Assembly: GCA_023846275.1 (NCBI GenBank)
Contig: JAIUJO010000072.1
Location: 1,571,599-1,635,598, forward strand
Length of the DNA: 64,000 nucleotides
Direction of reading: 5' to 3'
Source of the DNA: Vanilla planifolia
Taxonomy: Eukaryota > Streptophyta > Magnoliopsida > Asparagales > Orchidaceae
The notes under the pieces were generated by a model. The model was given only the letters and a program-made list of their open reading frames with translations. It ran no database searches and was not told the DNA's origin. The position numbers and the translations under genes are program-made. Positions 16,301 through 29,113 of this stretch are shown piece after piece. Within the stretch, counting starts at the first letter, position 1. Every line of letters starts with the position of its first letter.

Positions 16301-16323
16301 GATCGAGGATATTGCACTCGATC
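16301..16323 (+). repeat. Dyad element 2 (best example): GATCGAG-N9-CTCGATC
   Basis: The 7-bp arms gatcgag (16,301-16,307) and ctcgatc (16,317-16,323) are exact reverse complements around a 9-bp spacer. The same arrangement, with one or two changes per arm, recurs in many copies in both orientations, for example 62,419-62,441 and near 57,617-57,640. It lies about 110 bp from dyad element 1 in full-length monomers. Confidence 0.75.
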
Positions 16324-16488
16324 TTCTCTTAATCTTGGAATGCAACTTTCTCATGAAATTTATCTCAAGTACCCAAAAATTTAATTTTTATTTTGTTATA
16401 TTAATTTATTATTCTAAAACTAATCTCTTACCACCATTACATTTCTTTGATTTTGTTATGTCATATTTGTTAAAGATTTTTCATTGAA

Positions 16489-16492
<4 letters not shown>

Positions 16493-16522
<30 letters not shown>
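16493..16522 (+). repeat. (TA)n microsatellite
   Basis: A TA run of about 29-30 bp lies at the same monomer position as the other AT runs, followed by gtattaaaataac. Confidence 0.95.
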
Positions 16523-16525
<3 letters not shown>

Positions 16526-18842
16526 TTAAAATAACAACTTATTATTATCTGTTAATATTTTAGTTTTGTAATTAATTGTTTTTCTGAATAAGGTCTAATA
16601 GAGAGAAAGCAAATGTCATTGGACTACTTCTGATGTCCTCTACAAAATTAAATATTCTTTTCTATAATTGTAAATATTTTATTTTCAAGTTGTTCAAAAT
16701 TTTTTACTTGACTTTTTAATTTTTTAGTTCATTAGATGGCAAAGGATATTACCTTCAAACTACTCTATATCTTAAAATGAACATGTAGTATACTTTATGT
16801 CATTTTTTCAAACTTTTTGTTATGATTTTTTAATATTCTATATCACATAACATCTCTTCACATATGCATCACTTTTGTTTCACTATATTACAATTGTTCA
16901 ATTTGTCTCATTTTAGCTTTTACATAAATTTTCTTAATAATAAATAATAATTTTTTTATGCTTATGTTTTATTGTAATTTATAATAATTCCAAAAGACAA
17001 AATTTAAAAGAAATAAACATCTTTGGACTCATCTAATTTTGCTATATCTAATTAAAAATTAGTTTTTATATTTTAAAATATATTTTTTTGGTATTTTGCA
17101 TGGTTTATGAGACATTTTGGATTGAGAACATATTTGATGACTGAGGATATTATACTCGATCACCTTAGTATCATGGACTGCAACATTCTCATTCAATTTG
17201 TCTCATTTCTTCTACTTTTTTCTTTTATTTGGTAATATCACTATGTAACTCTAAATCTTCTCTTGCTCTACATTTACATTTGTTTTTTTCTTTTATTATA
17301 TTGCTTCAAAATATCTCATTTATGCTTTAATACATATATAATTAATATTATAAAAATATTTTTTATTTTTTTTATTGATATAATTATAATCATAGTAATT
17401 CTAAATGAGGTCCAACAAAGAAAAGACAAGCATCATTAGGCTTATATTGATCATATCTTACCAATGTAATATTCATTTCTTTACTTATAATTATTTTATT
17501 TTGTTTGTTTTTTCACACTTTATTAGATATTTCAATTTTTATATAAATTTTTTATTAAAAATGTTAAATTCAATCTCATTTGCATCATAAAAATCAAATT
17601 TTAAGTATAATTTATCTCACTATTGCAATTTTGTTTGCTTTAATTTTGTTATATTATAGTAATGCTCAAATTCTTTTATCATGTTCCCTTTCAATGCTTC
17701 TATTTTATTATATAACATTGTTTTAGTTTATCTCATTTTAGCTATACTATATATATTTTGCAATAAAATAAAATTTTATAATTATTTATTTCATTTTATT
17801 TCGTTATTCAAAATATTTTCAAAATGTCTGATTGAGATGAAACAAATGTTAGTATACTCATTTGAATGAGCTATATCTAATTAGATATTCATTTCTAAAT
17901 TTTTAAATATCTTATTTTCATGATTTTTTTTGCTTTACTAGACATCTTAATTCACTTCATATTTGATGATTGTGAATGCCACATATGATCTTCTTTGTAT
18001 CTTCAATTCCAACTTTCCCATACTATTTATCTGATTTCTCAAAAAAAAATTTCATTTATTTGCTTATATCATTATGGCACTATAAATCTCCATATATGTG
18101 ACCATTTGTATTTTTTCAATTTTGTTATATTACATTGATTCAATTTATCATATTTTAGCATTATTGTCTCTACTTAATAGTAAAACGATTATTTATTTAT
18201 TTTTATTACATTTTCTTTGGCAACTCAAAGAAAATTTGAAGAAGGTCTAATTGAGACAAAAAATGTACACATCTTGATGAACTCTATCCAATTAAATATT
18301 CATTTTTATAATTTCAAATATTTTACTTTGCATTCTTTTTTTGTGTTTTATGAGATATTTTTATTTGTACCATGTTTGATGATTGATGATTTTTGCATAC
18401 AATCTACTTAGTATCATGGAATCCAATTTTCTCAAATAAATAATATTAATTTGTTTAATTTGTATTTGTTTTGTTTTGTTATATCGTTTTATATTAGTCT
18501 CTTCTCATGTGGCCTTTAAATTAGCTTGATTTAGTTATGCTATATTGCTTCATTTTATCATATTTCAATTTTATTATATATTTACTTAATATCAAAAAAA
18601 ATTATTATTATTTTTTACACTTATTTACTATGATAATTTGTCATAATTTGAAATGATATCTGATTCAGATGAAACAAACACTATTACAATCATCTAAGAA
18701 AGGTATATGCAATTAAATAAAAATTTTAATAAGAGAAGCTATTACACAAGATTTCTTTAGATTGCTGGAATGGAACATGCCATGAAATTTAACTCATTTC
18801 ACGATCTTTTTAATTTTGATATATTTCTCTTCAGCTCCAAAT

Positions 18843-19342
18843 ATCCACTCTTGCAACCTTTATATCCCTTTTATTTTTTTATATAACATTTGTTTATTAT
18901 ATCTAATTTAAACTATAATATGTGTTTATTTAATATTAACATAATAATTTATTATTATGAATGCATATTTCTTTTGGTATTTTATAATAATTTCAAATGA
19001 GAACCTAGCTAGGGAAACAAATATCATTAGATAGGTTTAGACAACAACCTCCCATTTAAGATTAATTTCTTTATTTTCTAATATGTTTTTTATCCACTCG
19101 TGTAACCTTTAAATCTCTTTTATTTTGTTATATAATGTTTGATTAATTTATTTTATTTAAGATATAGCATATGTTTGCTTAATGTTAAAATAAAAATTTA
19201 TTATTATGAATGCCTATTTATGTTGAAAATTTATAATAATTTTAAACTTAGATCCTATTTAGAGGAAACAAATATTATTGGATACATCTAGACAACCTCC
19301 TCCCAATAAACATTAATTTCTCGCTTTTTTAATATCTTATTT
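18843..19342 (+). repeat. Tandem duplication of a truncated ~249-bp monomer
   Basis: Two adjacent units are much more like each other than like other copies. atccactc lies at 18,843 and 19,092, attattatgaatgc at 18,951 and 19,200, ggaaacaaatat at 19,013 and 19,264, and a private acaac-cctccca variant at 19,041 and 19,292. The period is 249-251 bp. Both lack the part between the cattaattt box and the atccactc box, so a deletion preceded the duplication. Confidence 0.85.
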
Positions 19343-20845
19343 TTTTATAGTTTTGGCATGGTTTATGATACATTTCAAATCAAGCCTATTTTAATAGACG
19401 AAAATGTTACACTTAATCTCTTTAGTATCATTGAATGCCAATTTCATGTACAATTTATCTCATTTCATCCAAATTTTTATTTTTATTTGTTTATATTATT
19501 ATGTAGCTCTAAAATCTCACCTTATGTGACCTTGCATCACTTGGATTTTGTTATATTATTTTAATTTAATTTATCTAATTTTAGCTTTAATAAATTTTTA
19601 TTAACTATTAATATTTTAATTTTATATTATTTATGCTTATTAACTTTTATAATTCATAATAATTTACAGTAATATTTGGTCAAGGTAAATAAATGTCATT
19701 TGAAATGACTCGGTGAGCTTTAACAATTATATATTCATTTCTTTATTGTAAAATAATTAATTTTCTATTATTTTTTTGCACTTCTCAATGCATTTTGATT
19801 TGTGCTTATTTAGACATCGAAGTTGTTATACTCAATCAACCTAATATCTTGGAATATAGTTTTCTCGTAAAGTATACATTATTTTTATAAGTTTGTTGCT
19901 TTGATTTAGTGGTATTACTGTGCAACTCGTAATCTTATTGCATGTGATCTTTACATTGCGTTTATTTATGTTATCATGCTAAATTTATCTCATTATTACA
20001 TTATTATATATTTACTTAATAAAAAAATAAGCATTAATTATTGTTTATGCTTATTTATTTTATTAATTCATAGAAATTCAAATAAATGTCTTACTGAGGA
20101 GAAACATGTATCACTAGACTCATCTTGATGTGCATTGTCATATTAAAAAATTCCTTTTTATATTTCGAGATATTTTAATTTCTAAGATTTTAGCATGTTT
20201 TAGGAGACTTTTTGAATCATACATAATATGGTTATTGAGAAAATTAATAAATTCTCTTTTGCATCTTGAAATGCAACATTTTCATGCAATTTAACACATT
20301 TCATCAAATGTCTTTCTTTGATTTCATTATATTACTCTCTAATTCTAAATCTCTTCTAATGTTACCTATACATTTCTTTAATGTTATTTTATGAGAATGC
20401 TTCAATTTATCTCATTAATATTTTATATTTATATATTTTATTTTCAAATGATTATTTTTTATTATTTCAGTTTATTTACGTGATGATTTAAGATAATTTC
20501 AAAAGATGTGCAAATTGAAAGGAAGGAAATGTTGTTAGATCTGTCTTGATGAGCACAATTAAATAAAAAATTAATCTAACAATTTTTAGAATTTTTTATT
20601 TCTTAGAGATTAGGTTCACCTTATTAAATATTTTGAGTCTTACCTAACGTGATGAATGAGATTGTTATACTCGATTTCCTTAGTATCTAAGAAAGATACT
20701 TTCTTAAAGAAATTTAATTCTCTTAAAAATATTTTTCTTTTAATTTTGTTATATCACCATAAAACTATGATTCTGTTCTCTTGTGACCTATTAATTGCTT
20801 TGAGTTGGTTATTTCATTACTTCAGTTTAACTAACTTTTACTTTA

Positions 20846-20870
20846 GTATGTATATATATATACATACATA
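20846..20870 (+). repeat. Imperfect (TA)n/(CATA)n microsatellite
   Basis: The run gtatgtatatatatatacat, followed by acataataataaa, occupies the same monomer slot as the pure AT runs. It shows a compound, palindromic version. Confidence 0.85.
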
Positions 20871-22858
20871 ATAATAAAGCAATAGTTTTTTATTGTTTAT
20901 GCTTATTTAGTTTTATAATTCATAGTAAATTTGAAATAGTCTAGATTAAAATGAAACAATAGTTGTTGGAATTATCTAGATAATCTCTATCTTCAAAATA
21001 TTCTTTTAAAATTTTTTAATAATTTTATATGCTATGGCTTTGGCTTTTTTTGTGATTCATTTTAATTTTTACCTAATTTGATGATGAAATCTCCTACTCT
21101 AGATCTCCTTGGTATCATGGAATATAATTTTCTTCTATATTTCATCTCATTTCCTTGAATAATTTAGTTAGATTTTTTTATATTTCTATGCAACCCTTAA
21201 TCTCCTATATTATGGCTTTCACCTTACTTTGATTAGGATTATACTGCATTGTTTAAATTTATCTTGTTTTAGCTTTAAAATTTATTTTACTAAGTTTAAA
21301 ATAATAATTTTTATTGTTATACTTATTTACTTTGGTAATTTGTAGTTCCTAAAAAAAAGGTGTAGACGAGATACAATAAATGTTATTGGTCTAATCACAA
21401 TGACATCTATCTAACTAAATATTATTTTTTATATTTTTAGATATTTGTTTATTGTGTTTTTTAGTAGATTACTAGACATTTAGATTCTTACATAATTTTA
21501 CAATCAAGAACATTACACTCAATTTCTTTTATTCTTTGAAATGCAACTCTTTTATACTGTTTATGTTATTTCTTTTAATTTTTTGTTTTAATTACATTAT
21601 ATTTCTTTTTAACTATAAATCTATTCTTGTTTAACCTTTAAATCATTTATTTTTTTAATTAAATTCATTCCTTTTTTCTTATTTCAACTATAATATATAT
21701 TTTTTCTTAAAATTAAATTTGTAATTTATTTTTATTTATGCTTGTTAAATTTTATAATTTGTCTTAACAAACTTTATCTTATTAAATATTTATTTCAATA
21801 ATATTAACTATTATTTCCATTGTTTTACTAAGATATATAAGAAATTTTTATTAGTGCCATATTTTACAATCAACAATGTTACACTCTATCTGCATAGTAT
21901 CTTTAAAAACAATTTTTTCATAGAATTTTTCTTAATTCTTCAAATTTTTTGCTTTGACTTGTTTATATTATTATGTAACTCTAAATCTCCTCTATTATGG
22001 CCCATAAAATACTTTGATTCTATTTATATTATCATTCTTAAATATATTTCACTTCTTAATTATTATTTATTCATTTAATATTAAAAAAATAATTTATTGA
22101 GATTTGTGTTTATATACTTTGGTAATTTGTAGTAATTTCAAATAAGGTTTGATTGAGAAGAAGAAAATGTTGTTATGCTCGTTTCACTAAGCTCCATCTA
22201 ATTAAAAAAAATTCATATTTTCACAATTTTATTTTTACAAGTCACTCATGCTTTTTGAGATATTTCGAGTTGTACTTAATTTGGCGATTAAAAATGCTAC
22301 ACCTAATCTCTTTAGTATCATTGAATACAGTTCTCTTGTAAATATTTCTTATTTCTTCAAACATTTTACTTTAATTTGGTTATAATACTATATAGTTTTA
22401 AATCCCTACTGTGTGACTTATACAATTGTTTTGATTTGATTTGAATATACTGGATGAATTCATCTCATTTCTAGTTTAATATAATGATTTTTTATAATTT
22501 TCCTAACTTTTTTAACAAGCTTTTTGCAACAAAATATTCATTTAAAAATTTCTAAATATATTATTTTCTATTCCTTTTTCTTTTTTTACAAAATATTTTG
22601 ATTCTTACTTTTTTTTGACATTTGAGATTGTTACACATATTCTCCTAATTATCTTGAAATGTAATTTTCTAGTGCAACTTATCTTATTTCCTCAAAATTT
22701 TTTAATTAGTTTAGTTATAGCATTATTTAATTCTAAATCTCTTCTTGTGTGACTTTTACATCTCTTTAATTTTCCAATATTATATAACTTCAATTTACCT
22801 TTCTTGAATTATTATATTTTTACTTAATAAGAAATTAATTATTAATTAATATTTTATC

Positions 22859-24326
22859 TTTGAATTGTGTGTTTTACTATATAACTCTAAATCTAGTTTC
22901 ATGTAAACTTTACATCTCTTTTTTAATATTTTATTACTTTAATTTGTCTCTTTAAATATTTATTATTTAATTTATTTATTTTAAAATAATAATTTATTTT
23001 TACTTATGTTAACTTACTTTGGTATTTTACATTAATTCCAAACAAGGTCTAATTTAGACGAAAAAATTATGTACTCATCTCGAGAACCTCTCTCTAGCAA
23101 GGTATTAGTTTCCCTTTTTCTAAATGATTTAATTTTAAGGTTTTTGATGATTAAGTATGTTACACTCAAACTTCTTAGTAACTTAGAATGAAACATTCCA
23201 ATGCAATTTATCTAATGTCATTAATTTATTTTTTTTAATTTGGTTATTTTTCTATGTAACATGAATTCTCCTTTTGTGTGACATTTGTATTCCTTCTATT
23301 TTGTTATATAACTTTTCTTCAATTTATCTCATTTAATTTTTAATATATAATTAGTAAAAATTAAAATAATAATTTATTATTATTAATGCTAAGTTATTTT
23401 GATAACTCATAGTAATTTCTGATGATATTTGATCAAGATGAAAGAAATTTCATTGATCTTCCTGATGAACTCAATACACTTAATACTAATTTTCATATTT
23501 TTAATATTTTTTTCTATGATTTTTGTATGCTTTATTTACCTTGCAATTCATAGCACATTTGATAATTAAGGCTATCACACTCTATCTTCATAGTATGTTG
23601 GGAAGCAATCCTCATATATAATTTATTAAATTAATACAAGTGTTGGCTTTAGTTTGGATATACTAGTTTGTAATAAAAAAAAATCTTATCTTTTGTGACC
23701 TTTTCACTTCTTTTATTTTTATTTCATTACTTTATTTTTTTTCATTTCAATTTTCTTATACATTTATTTAATATTGAAAAAAGAATTTATTATTATTTAT
23801 TCTTATTAATTTAATAATTCATAGAAATTAAAAATGAGGTCTAATTGAGATAAGAAAAAAATTTTGATAGACATCTCTCGAAGAGCTCTATGAAATTAAT
23901 AATTCATTATACTTTATGTATTTTAATTTTTTTTACATTTTACATAGTAGACAAGTTATTTTAATTTGTAAGTAATTTGAAGATTAAGTGCATTACACTC
24001 CATGTCATTATATTATTATGTAACTCAAAACTTCCTCTTATGTAATGTATACATGTGCATTTGTTTTGATTTGCAACATTGTTACAATTCTTATCATTTA
24101 ATCTTTAATCTACATTTTCTTAATGCTAAAGTAATAATTAGTTGTTATTTATGCTCACTTTGGTAGCTCATAGCAATACCAAACACGATCTAACTGAGAT
24201 GAAATAATCATTGTTTGACAAGATTAAATAATAATATAAAACTCGTATTCTTATTGAAGATAAAATATTGGTTAATAATTGAGCATATTACACTCAATTT
24301 ATACATGATTTGATGATTGAATATGT
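22859..24326 (+). repeat. Higher-order block X, copy 1
   Basis: This stretch of about 1.47 kb is paired with 25,958-27,432 by a constant offset of 3,099-3,106 bp. Shared private features, in order, are ttgaattg before the 'taactctaaatct' box (22,860 and 25,959), aacctctctct (23,085 and 26,191), ggaagcaatc (23,601 and 26,700), a truncated unit in which 'cattacactccatgtc'-like text runs straight into 'ttatattattatgtaactc', and tttgacaagattaaataat (24,213 and 27,319). The last truncated unit joins box 'aaactc' to an 'aagataaaatattggt' phrase found in both copies. Outside these limits the specific similarity stops. Confidence 0.8.
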
Positions 24327-25957
24327 TACCTAGATCTCCTCAATAAATTGAAATTTAACTTATTTAATTTATCTAATTTCTACAAATTATTCACTTTGAC
24401 TTGGTTATATTACTATAAAACTCAAATTCTTCTCCCTTGAGACCCATGCATTACTTTGTTTTAGAAATATTAAATTATTTTAATTTTTCTCAATTTGAGC
24501 ATTATTATTTATCAAAACAGTAATGAAATATTTTTTATTATTAATGCTTATAACATTTGTAATTTGTAATTTGTAATATTTAAAAACATAGTCTGATTGA
24601 GATAAACTAAACATTGTTTAATTCATCTTGAAAGGCTCTATCCTATTTAATAGTAATTATTATATTTTTATATTTTTATACTTTTTCATTTAGTTATGGC
24701 AAGGTTCAATGTGATAATTCATACCTAATTTAATTATCAAGGAAATTACATTAGATTACATCTTGCATTGCAACTTTCACTTATAGTTTAGATACTTTCA
24801 TCAAATGATTTTCTATGGTTTGATTATATTGCGTTGTAACACAAAATTTAATCTGATTTAACTTTTACATCATTTTGATTTTGTCATTTCATATTATTTA
24901 AATTTTTATCATTTCTTTTCTAATATTTATATTTATTTAATATGAAAATTATAATTTATATTTATTTATGCTTTGTTTCTTTTTAATTTGTAGTAATTCT
25001 GAAGGAGGTTTGACCAAGATGAAAATAATATTATTGGAATTACGTAGGCAAGCTTTACCTAATTAACTATTTAGATTTAAATTTTTTTAATTTTTTTCTT
25101 TTATATGTATGACACATTTTGCATGGTATTTCAATTCTCAATTTGATGATTAAGGAACGTACTCAAGATCTCTTTAGTATCTTGGAATGTAATTTTTTGA
25201 TACAATTTATTTCATTTAAATTTTTTTTTAACGTTTTATATTACAATTTAAGTTTAAATATCATATCTTGTGGCTCTTATAGTGCTTTTATTATTTTTTA
25301 CTACATTACTTCAATTTATTTGATTTAAACCTTATTATATATTTACTTAAAATTGAAACAATAATTTAATTTTATTTATGGTTTTTTATAATGGCAATTT
25401 GTTGTAACTTAAAACAAGGTATGATCAAGTGTTAAGAAATGTTGTTAGAATCATTTGAATGACCTCTATTCAATAAAATATTTGTTTATAAATTCTAAAA
25501 TATTATATTTTTTAGCAATTCAATACACTTGAAATCATTTTGATACTTGATTTCTTGATTAAGGGTATTACATTAAATCATGTTAGTGTGTTGTAATTTA
25601 GCTTTCTAATACAATTTATCTCATCTATTAAATATTCACTTTTGTACTGCTAAACTCTAGAACAACTCTCATGTGACTTTTACATAACTTTATTTTTTTT
25701 ATATTACAATGCTTTAACTTATCACTTTAATGCCTTAATATAATAATTAATTATTATTTTTTCTTAGTTAACTTTGTATTTCATAAAAATTCTGAATGTG
25801 ATCCAATTAAGATGAAACAAACATCATTGGATTCTTCTTGGTGATCCTTATCCTATTGAAAAATCATTTATATATTTTAAATATTTAGTTTTCAAAGGTT
25901 TTGTTATGCTTTATAAACAAATGGAGTTCGATTATAATAATTTACTAGTATTTTCTT

Positions 25958-27432
25958 TTTGAATTGCAAATATTGCTATGTAACTCTAAATCTCCTTCTA
26001 TGTAACCTTTCATCTCTTTTATTTTTTTATATTAAATTACACTAATTTATCAGATTTCATCTTTATTATTTAGCTAATTAATGTTAAAAAAATATTTTAT
26101 TTTTATTATACTTATTTAGTTTGGTAATTTTCACTAATTTCAAACAAGGTCTAATTCAGATAAAACAAAAATCATGGTGCTCATTTCAAGAACCTCTCTC
26201 TAACTAGATATTATTTTCTCTTTTACTAAATATTTTATTTTGATGCGTTTTGATGATGGAGTATATTACACTCAAATCCTAAGTATCTTATAATGCAACA
26301 TTCTCAAATGATTTGTCTTATTTCTTTCATATCTATTCTTTTAATTTGGTTATTTTGTTATTTAACTAAAATTCTCCTTTTGTGTTAGCTTTACATTGCA
26401 TTTATTTAATTATATAACATTGCTTCAATTTATGTCATTCGTCTTTCATATATAATTAATAAAAAATAAGATAACAATTTATTATTTTTTATGATAACTT
26501 ATTTTGGTAATTCATAGTAATTTCTAATTAGGTTTGATCAAAATAAAACAAATGTCATTGCTAACCTAACAAGCTCTATGCACTTAAAATTCATTTGAAT
26601 ATTTTTAAACTTTTTGTGATATTTGTATTCTTTTTTGCTCTTCAACTTGTACCTAAATATGTTTTCAAGATTGTCACACTCAATATTCTTAATATATTGG
26701 GAAGCAATCGTTATATACAGTGTTTTAAATTATTACTAAGTTTTGCCTTCAATTTGGTTATAATGGTTTATAACTCAAAATCTTATCTAGTGTCACATTT
26801 TCATTTCTTTTATTTTCTATATTATATTATTTTAATTTATTTTAGTTCAATTTCATTATTTTTTTTTCTTATTATTGATGTAATAATTTGTTATCGTTTA
26901 TGTCTATTTAATTTTTTAATTCAGACAATTTCCAAATGAGGTCTAATTGAGCCAAAACAAAATTTCATTTGACTCATCTCAAAGAGCTCTTTTCAATTAA
27001 AAATTCATTCTTGTATTTTTATGTATTTTATTTTCTTATATTTTGCACACTTGATAAGTTGTTTTAATTTATACCTAAGTTGAAGATGAAGCCCATTACA
27101 CTACATCTCTTTATATTATTCTATAACTCAAAACATCCTCTTTTGTAACATATGCATTACTTTTATTTCATTATTCTACATTGTTTCAATTCATATCACT
27201 TAATCTTTAAAGTATATTTTTAAATGTTAAAATAGTAATTTGTTTTTATTTATTTTTATTTACAATGATAGTTTATGGTTATTCCACACAGGATCGAAAT
27301 GAGACAAGATTAATTTTGTTTGACAAGACTAAATAATATTATGAAACTCTAATTTTTATTTAAGATATAATATTAGTAAATGATCGAGCACATTGCACTT
27401 AATTCATACATTATTTGATGATTAAAATGAGT
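25958..27432 (+). repeat. Higher-order block X, copy 2, ending at an inversion point
   Basis: This is the partner of 22,859-24,326 and contains the same ordered private variants and the same truncated units. Its right end coincides, within a few bases, with the plus-to-minus orientation switch at 27,425-27,432. The longest ATG-initiated open frame of the window (114 codons, 26,595-26,939) lies inside this copy. The matching part of copy 1 does not keep that frame, which argues against coding. Confidence 0.8.
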
Positions 27433-29013
27433 TAAATTGATGCATTGTAATATAATATAATTGAAGACGTGCAAATGTTACAGAAGAAGAGAATTATAAC
27501 TACATTGTAATTTAGAGTAATCAAAATAAAAATTAAAGAAATGAGATAAATTATTTAAGAAAGTTGCATTCTAGGATACCAAGAATAAAGAATATAACAT
27601 CCTTGATCATCAAATAAGACATGAATCAAAATCACTAATAAGCCCACCAAAAGTCTAGAAAATAAAATATGCAAAAATATGAAAATAAACATTTAATTTG
27701 ATATAGCCCATCAAAGCATTTCCAATGACATTGCCTGTATCTCAACTATGACTCATTTGAAATAACTACAAATTAGGAAAGTTAATAAGTATAAATAATA
27801 AAAATTATTATTTTATTATTAAATAAAAAATGTATAATAAAACTAAAATGAGATAAATTAAGGTAATCCAATATATGAAACAATTTAAAAATCACACGAG
27901 AGAGATTTGGGGTACTATAGTAAAATTAAAAAAAAGTAATAAATTTGATGAAATGGGGTAGAATAGGTTTAATGCTGCATTTCTAAAATACGAATGAGTT
28001 CAAGTGTGGCTCAAAGATCATCAAATCATGTATAAATCAAAATTATTTATAAAATATCTAAAAATATTAAAAAATATAAAATAAATATTTAATTAAATAC
28101 AGCTTTTTGAGAAGGGTGCAATGGTGTTTATTTTATCGTAATGGAATCTTATTTGGAATTACTACACATTTCAAAAGAAAATAAGAAAAATCAAAAAATT
28201 ATTTTTTTAATAATAAGTAAATATATAATAAAGCTCAAAATGTTGTAAATTTAAGAAATATTGTGTAACTAAATAAGGAGATGTAAACGTCATGTGATAG
28301 TAGATTTAGACTTCCATAATATTATAGCAAAATCTAATCAAAACAATTGAACAAGTGAGGTAAAATACTCGAATAAGTACCATTCCAAGAATTCAAAGAG
28401 CATGCATGTAATATCACCAATGGTAAAACAAAGAAAAAAATAAAAATTTCTTATAAAGTAAGCTAAAATAATCAAAAAAAGTATTTAAAGATATAAAGAA
28501 GTGAATATTTAATCATGTAGAGCTCAATGTGAAAAGTCAAACAATGTTTATCATGCCTTGATTAGACATCGTTAAGAAATTCTAAAAATTATAAAAATAA
28601 ATTGAAATAGCAACAATAAATTTTTTTTTTAATTTTTAGTAAATATATGTTAAATTTGAATTGAGATAAATTGAAACAAAGCAATATAATCAAAGGAAAG
28701 AATGTAATGGTCATATGATAAGAGATTTAGAATTAGCAAGTGACAGAGTCATATAAAAATGAAAATATAGAAAAGAATATTTAACCTAATAAATCTCATC
28801 GAGATAAGTCCCATAATATTTGTTTCATCATAATTGAAGCTAGATTGGAGTTACTATGAATTGTCATTGTAGTTGAACATAAATAATAAACAATTAATAT
28901 TTCAATATTAAGTAAATCTATAAAAAAGTTGAAATAAAACAAACTAAAGTAATGCAATTTAACCAACTAAAAAAAATGTAAAGGTCATGTGAGATAAAAT
29001 TTATAGTTACATA

Positions 29014-29113
29014 GTGACACAGCTAAATCACAGTGAAAATTTTAAAAAAATGAGATAAATTTTAGTAATACAGCTAAATCATAGTGAAAATTTTAAAAAA
29101 TGAGATAAATTTT
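29014..29113 (-). repeat. 51-bp tandem duplication inside a monomer
   Basis: The phrase cagctaaatca, then agtgaaaatttt, then atgagataaat occurs at 29,020 and again at 29,071, with only one substitution and one A-run length change over about 40 bp. This is much closer than neighbouring monomers, so it is a recent local event, probably replication slippage. Confidence 0.9.

Larger units (their letters stand above)
1..27425 (+). repeat. Segment A: diverged ~415-bp tandem repeat array, plus orientation
   Basis: This is a head-to-tail array of a very AT-rich monomer. Recurring landmarks, in order, are a box like aattccaaatgaggtc, then gagatgaaacaaatgtc, attggactcatctcgatgag, tgctttatgagacatttt, gattcatacctaatttgatg, gatgttacactcgatctc, cttagtatcttggaatgcaa, actttgatttggttatatta, gtgacctttacatcactttg, ttacattgcttcaatttatc, and an AT-only tail. 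The 'cttagtatctt' landmark falls near 3,399, 3,814, 4,138, 4,555, 4,975, 5,702, 6,122, 6,545, 6,958, 7,381 and 7,793. Most steps are 412-423 bp and shorter steps mark truncated copies. This implies about 65 copies. Divergence between neighbours is high, so the array is old. Every ATG-initiated open frame I could see is short (up to 114 codons, at 26,595-26,939) and reads through repeat boxes, so I call no gene here. The repeat family is not one I recognise by name. Confidence 0.93.

Noticed and set aside
26595-26939. A 114-codon open frame, the longest with an ATG start in the window
   Set aside because: It is a hydrophobic, low-complexity reading of monomer boxes and is not kept in the paired block at 22,859-24,326. 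No start context or family motif is visible.
27300-27560. Giant palindrome centred on the switch at 27,430
   Set aside because: The plus and minus halves meet at different monomer positions and share no private variants near the centre, so generic inverted repeat similarity is all that is seen.
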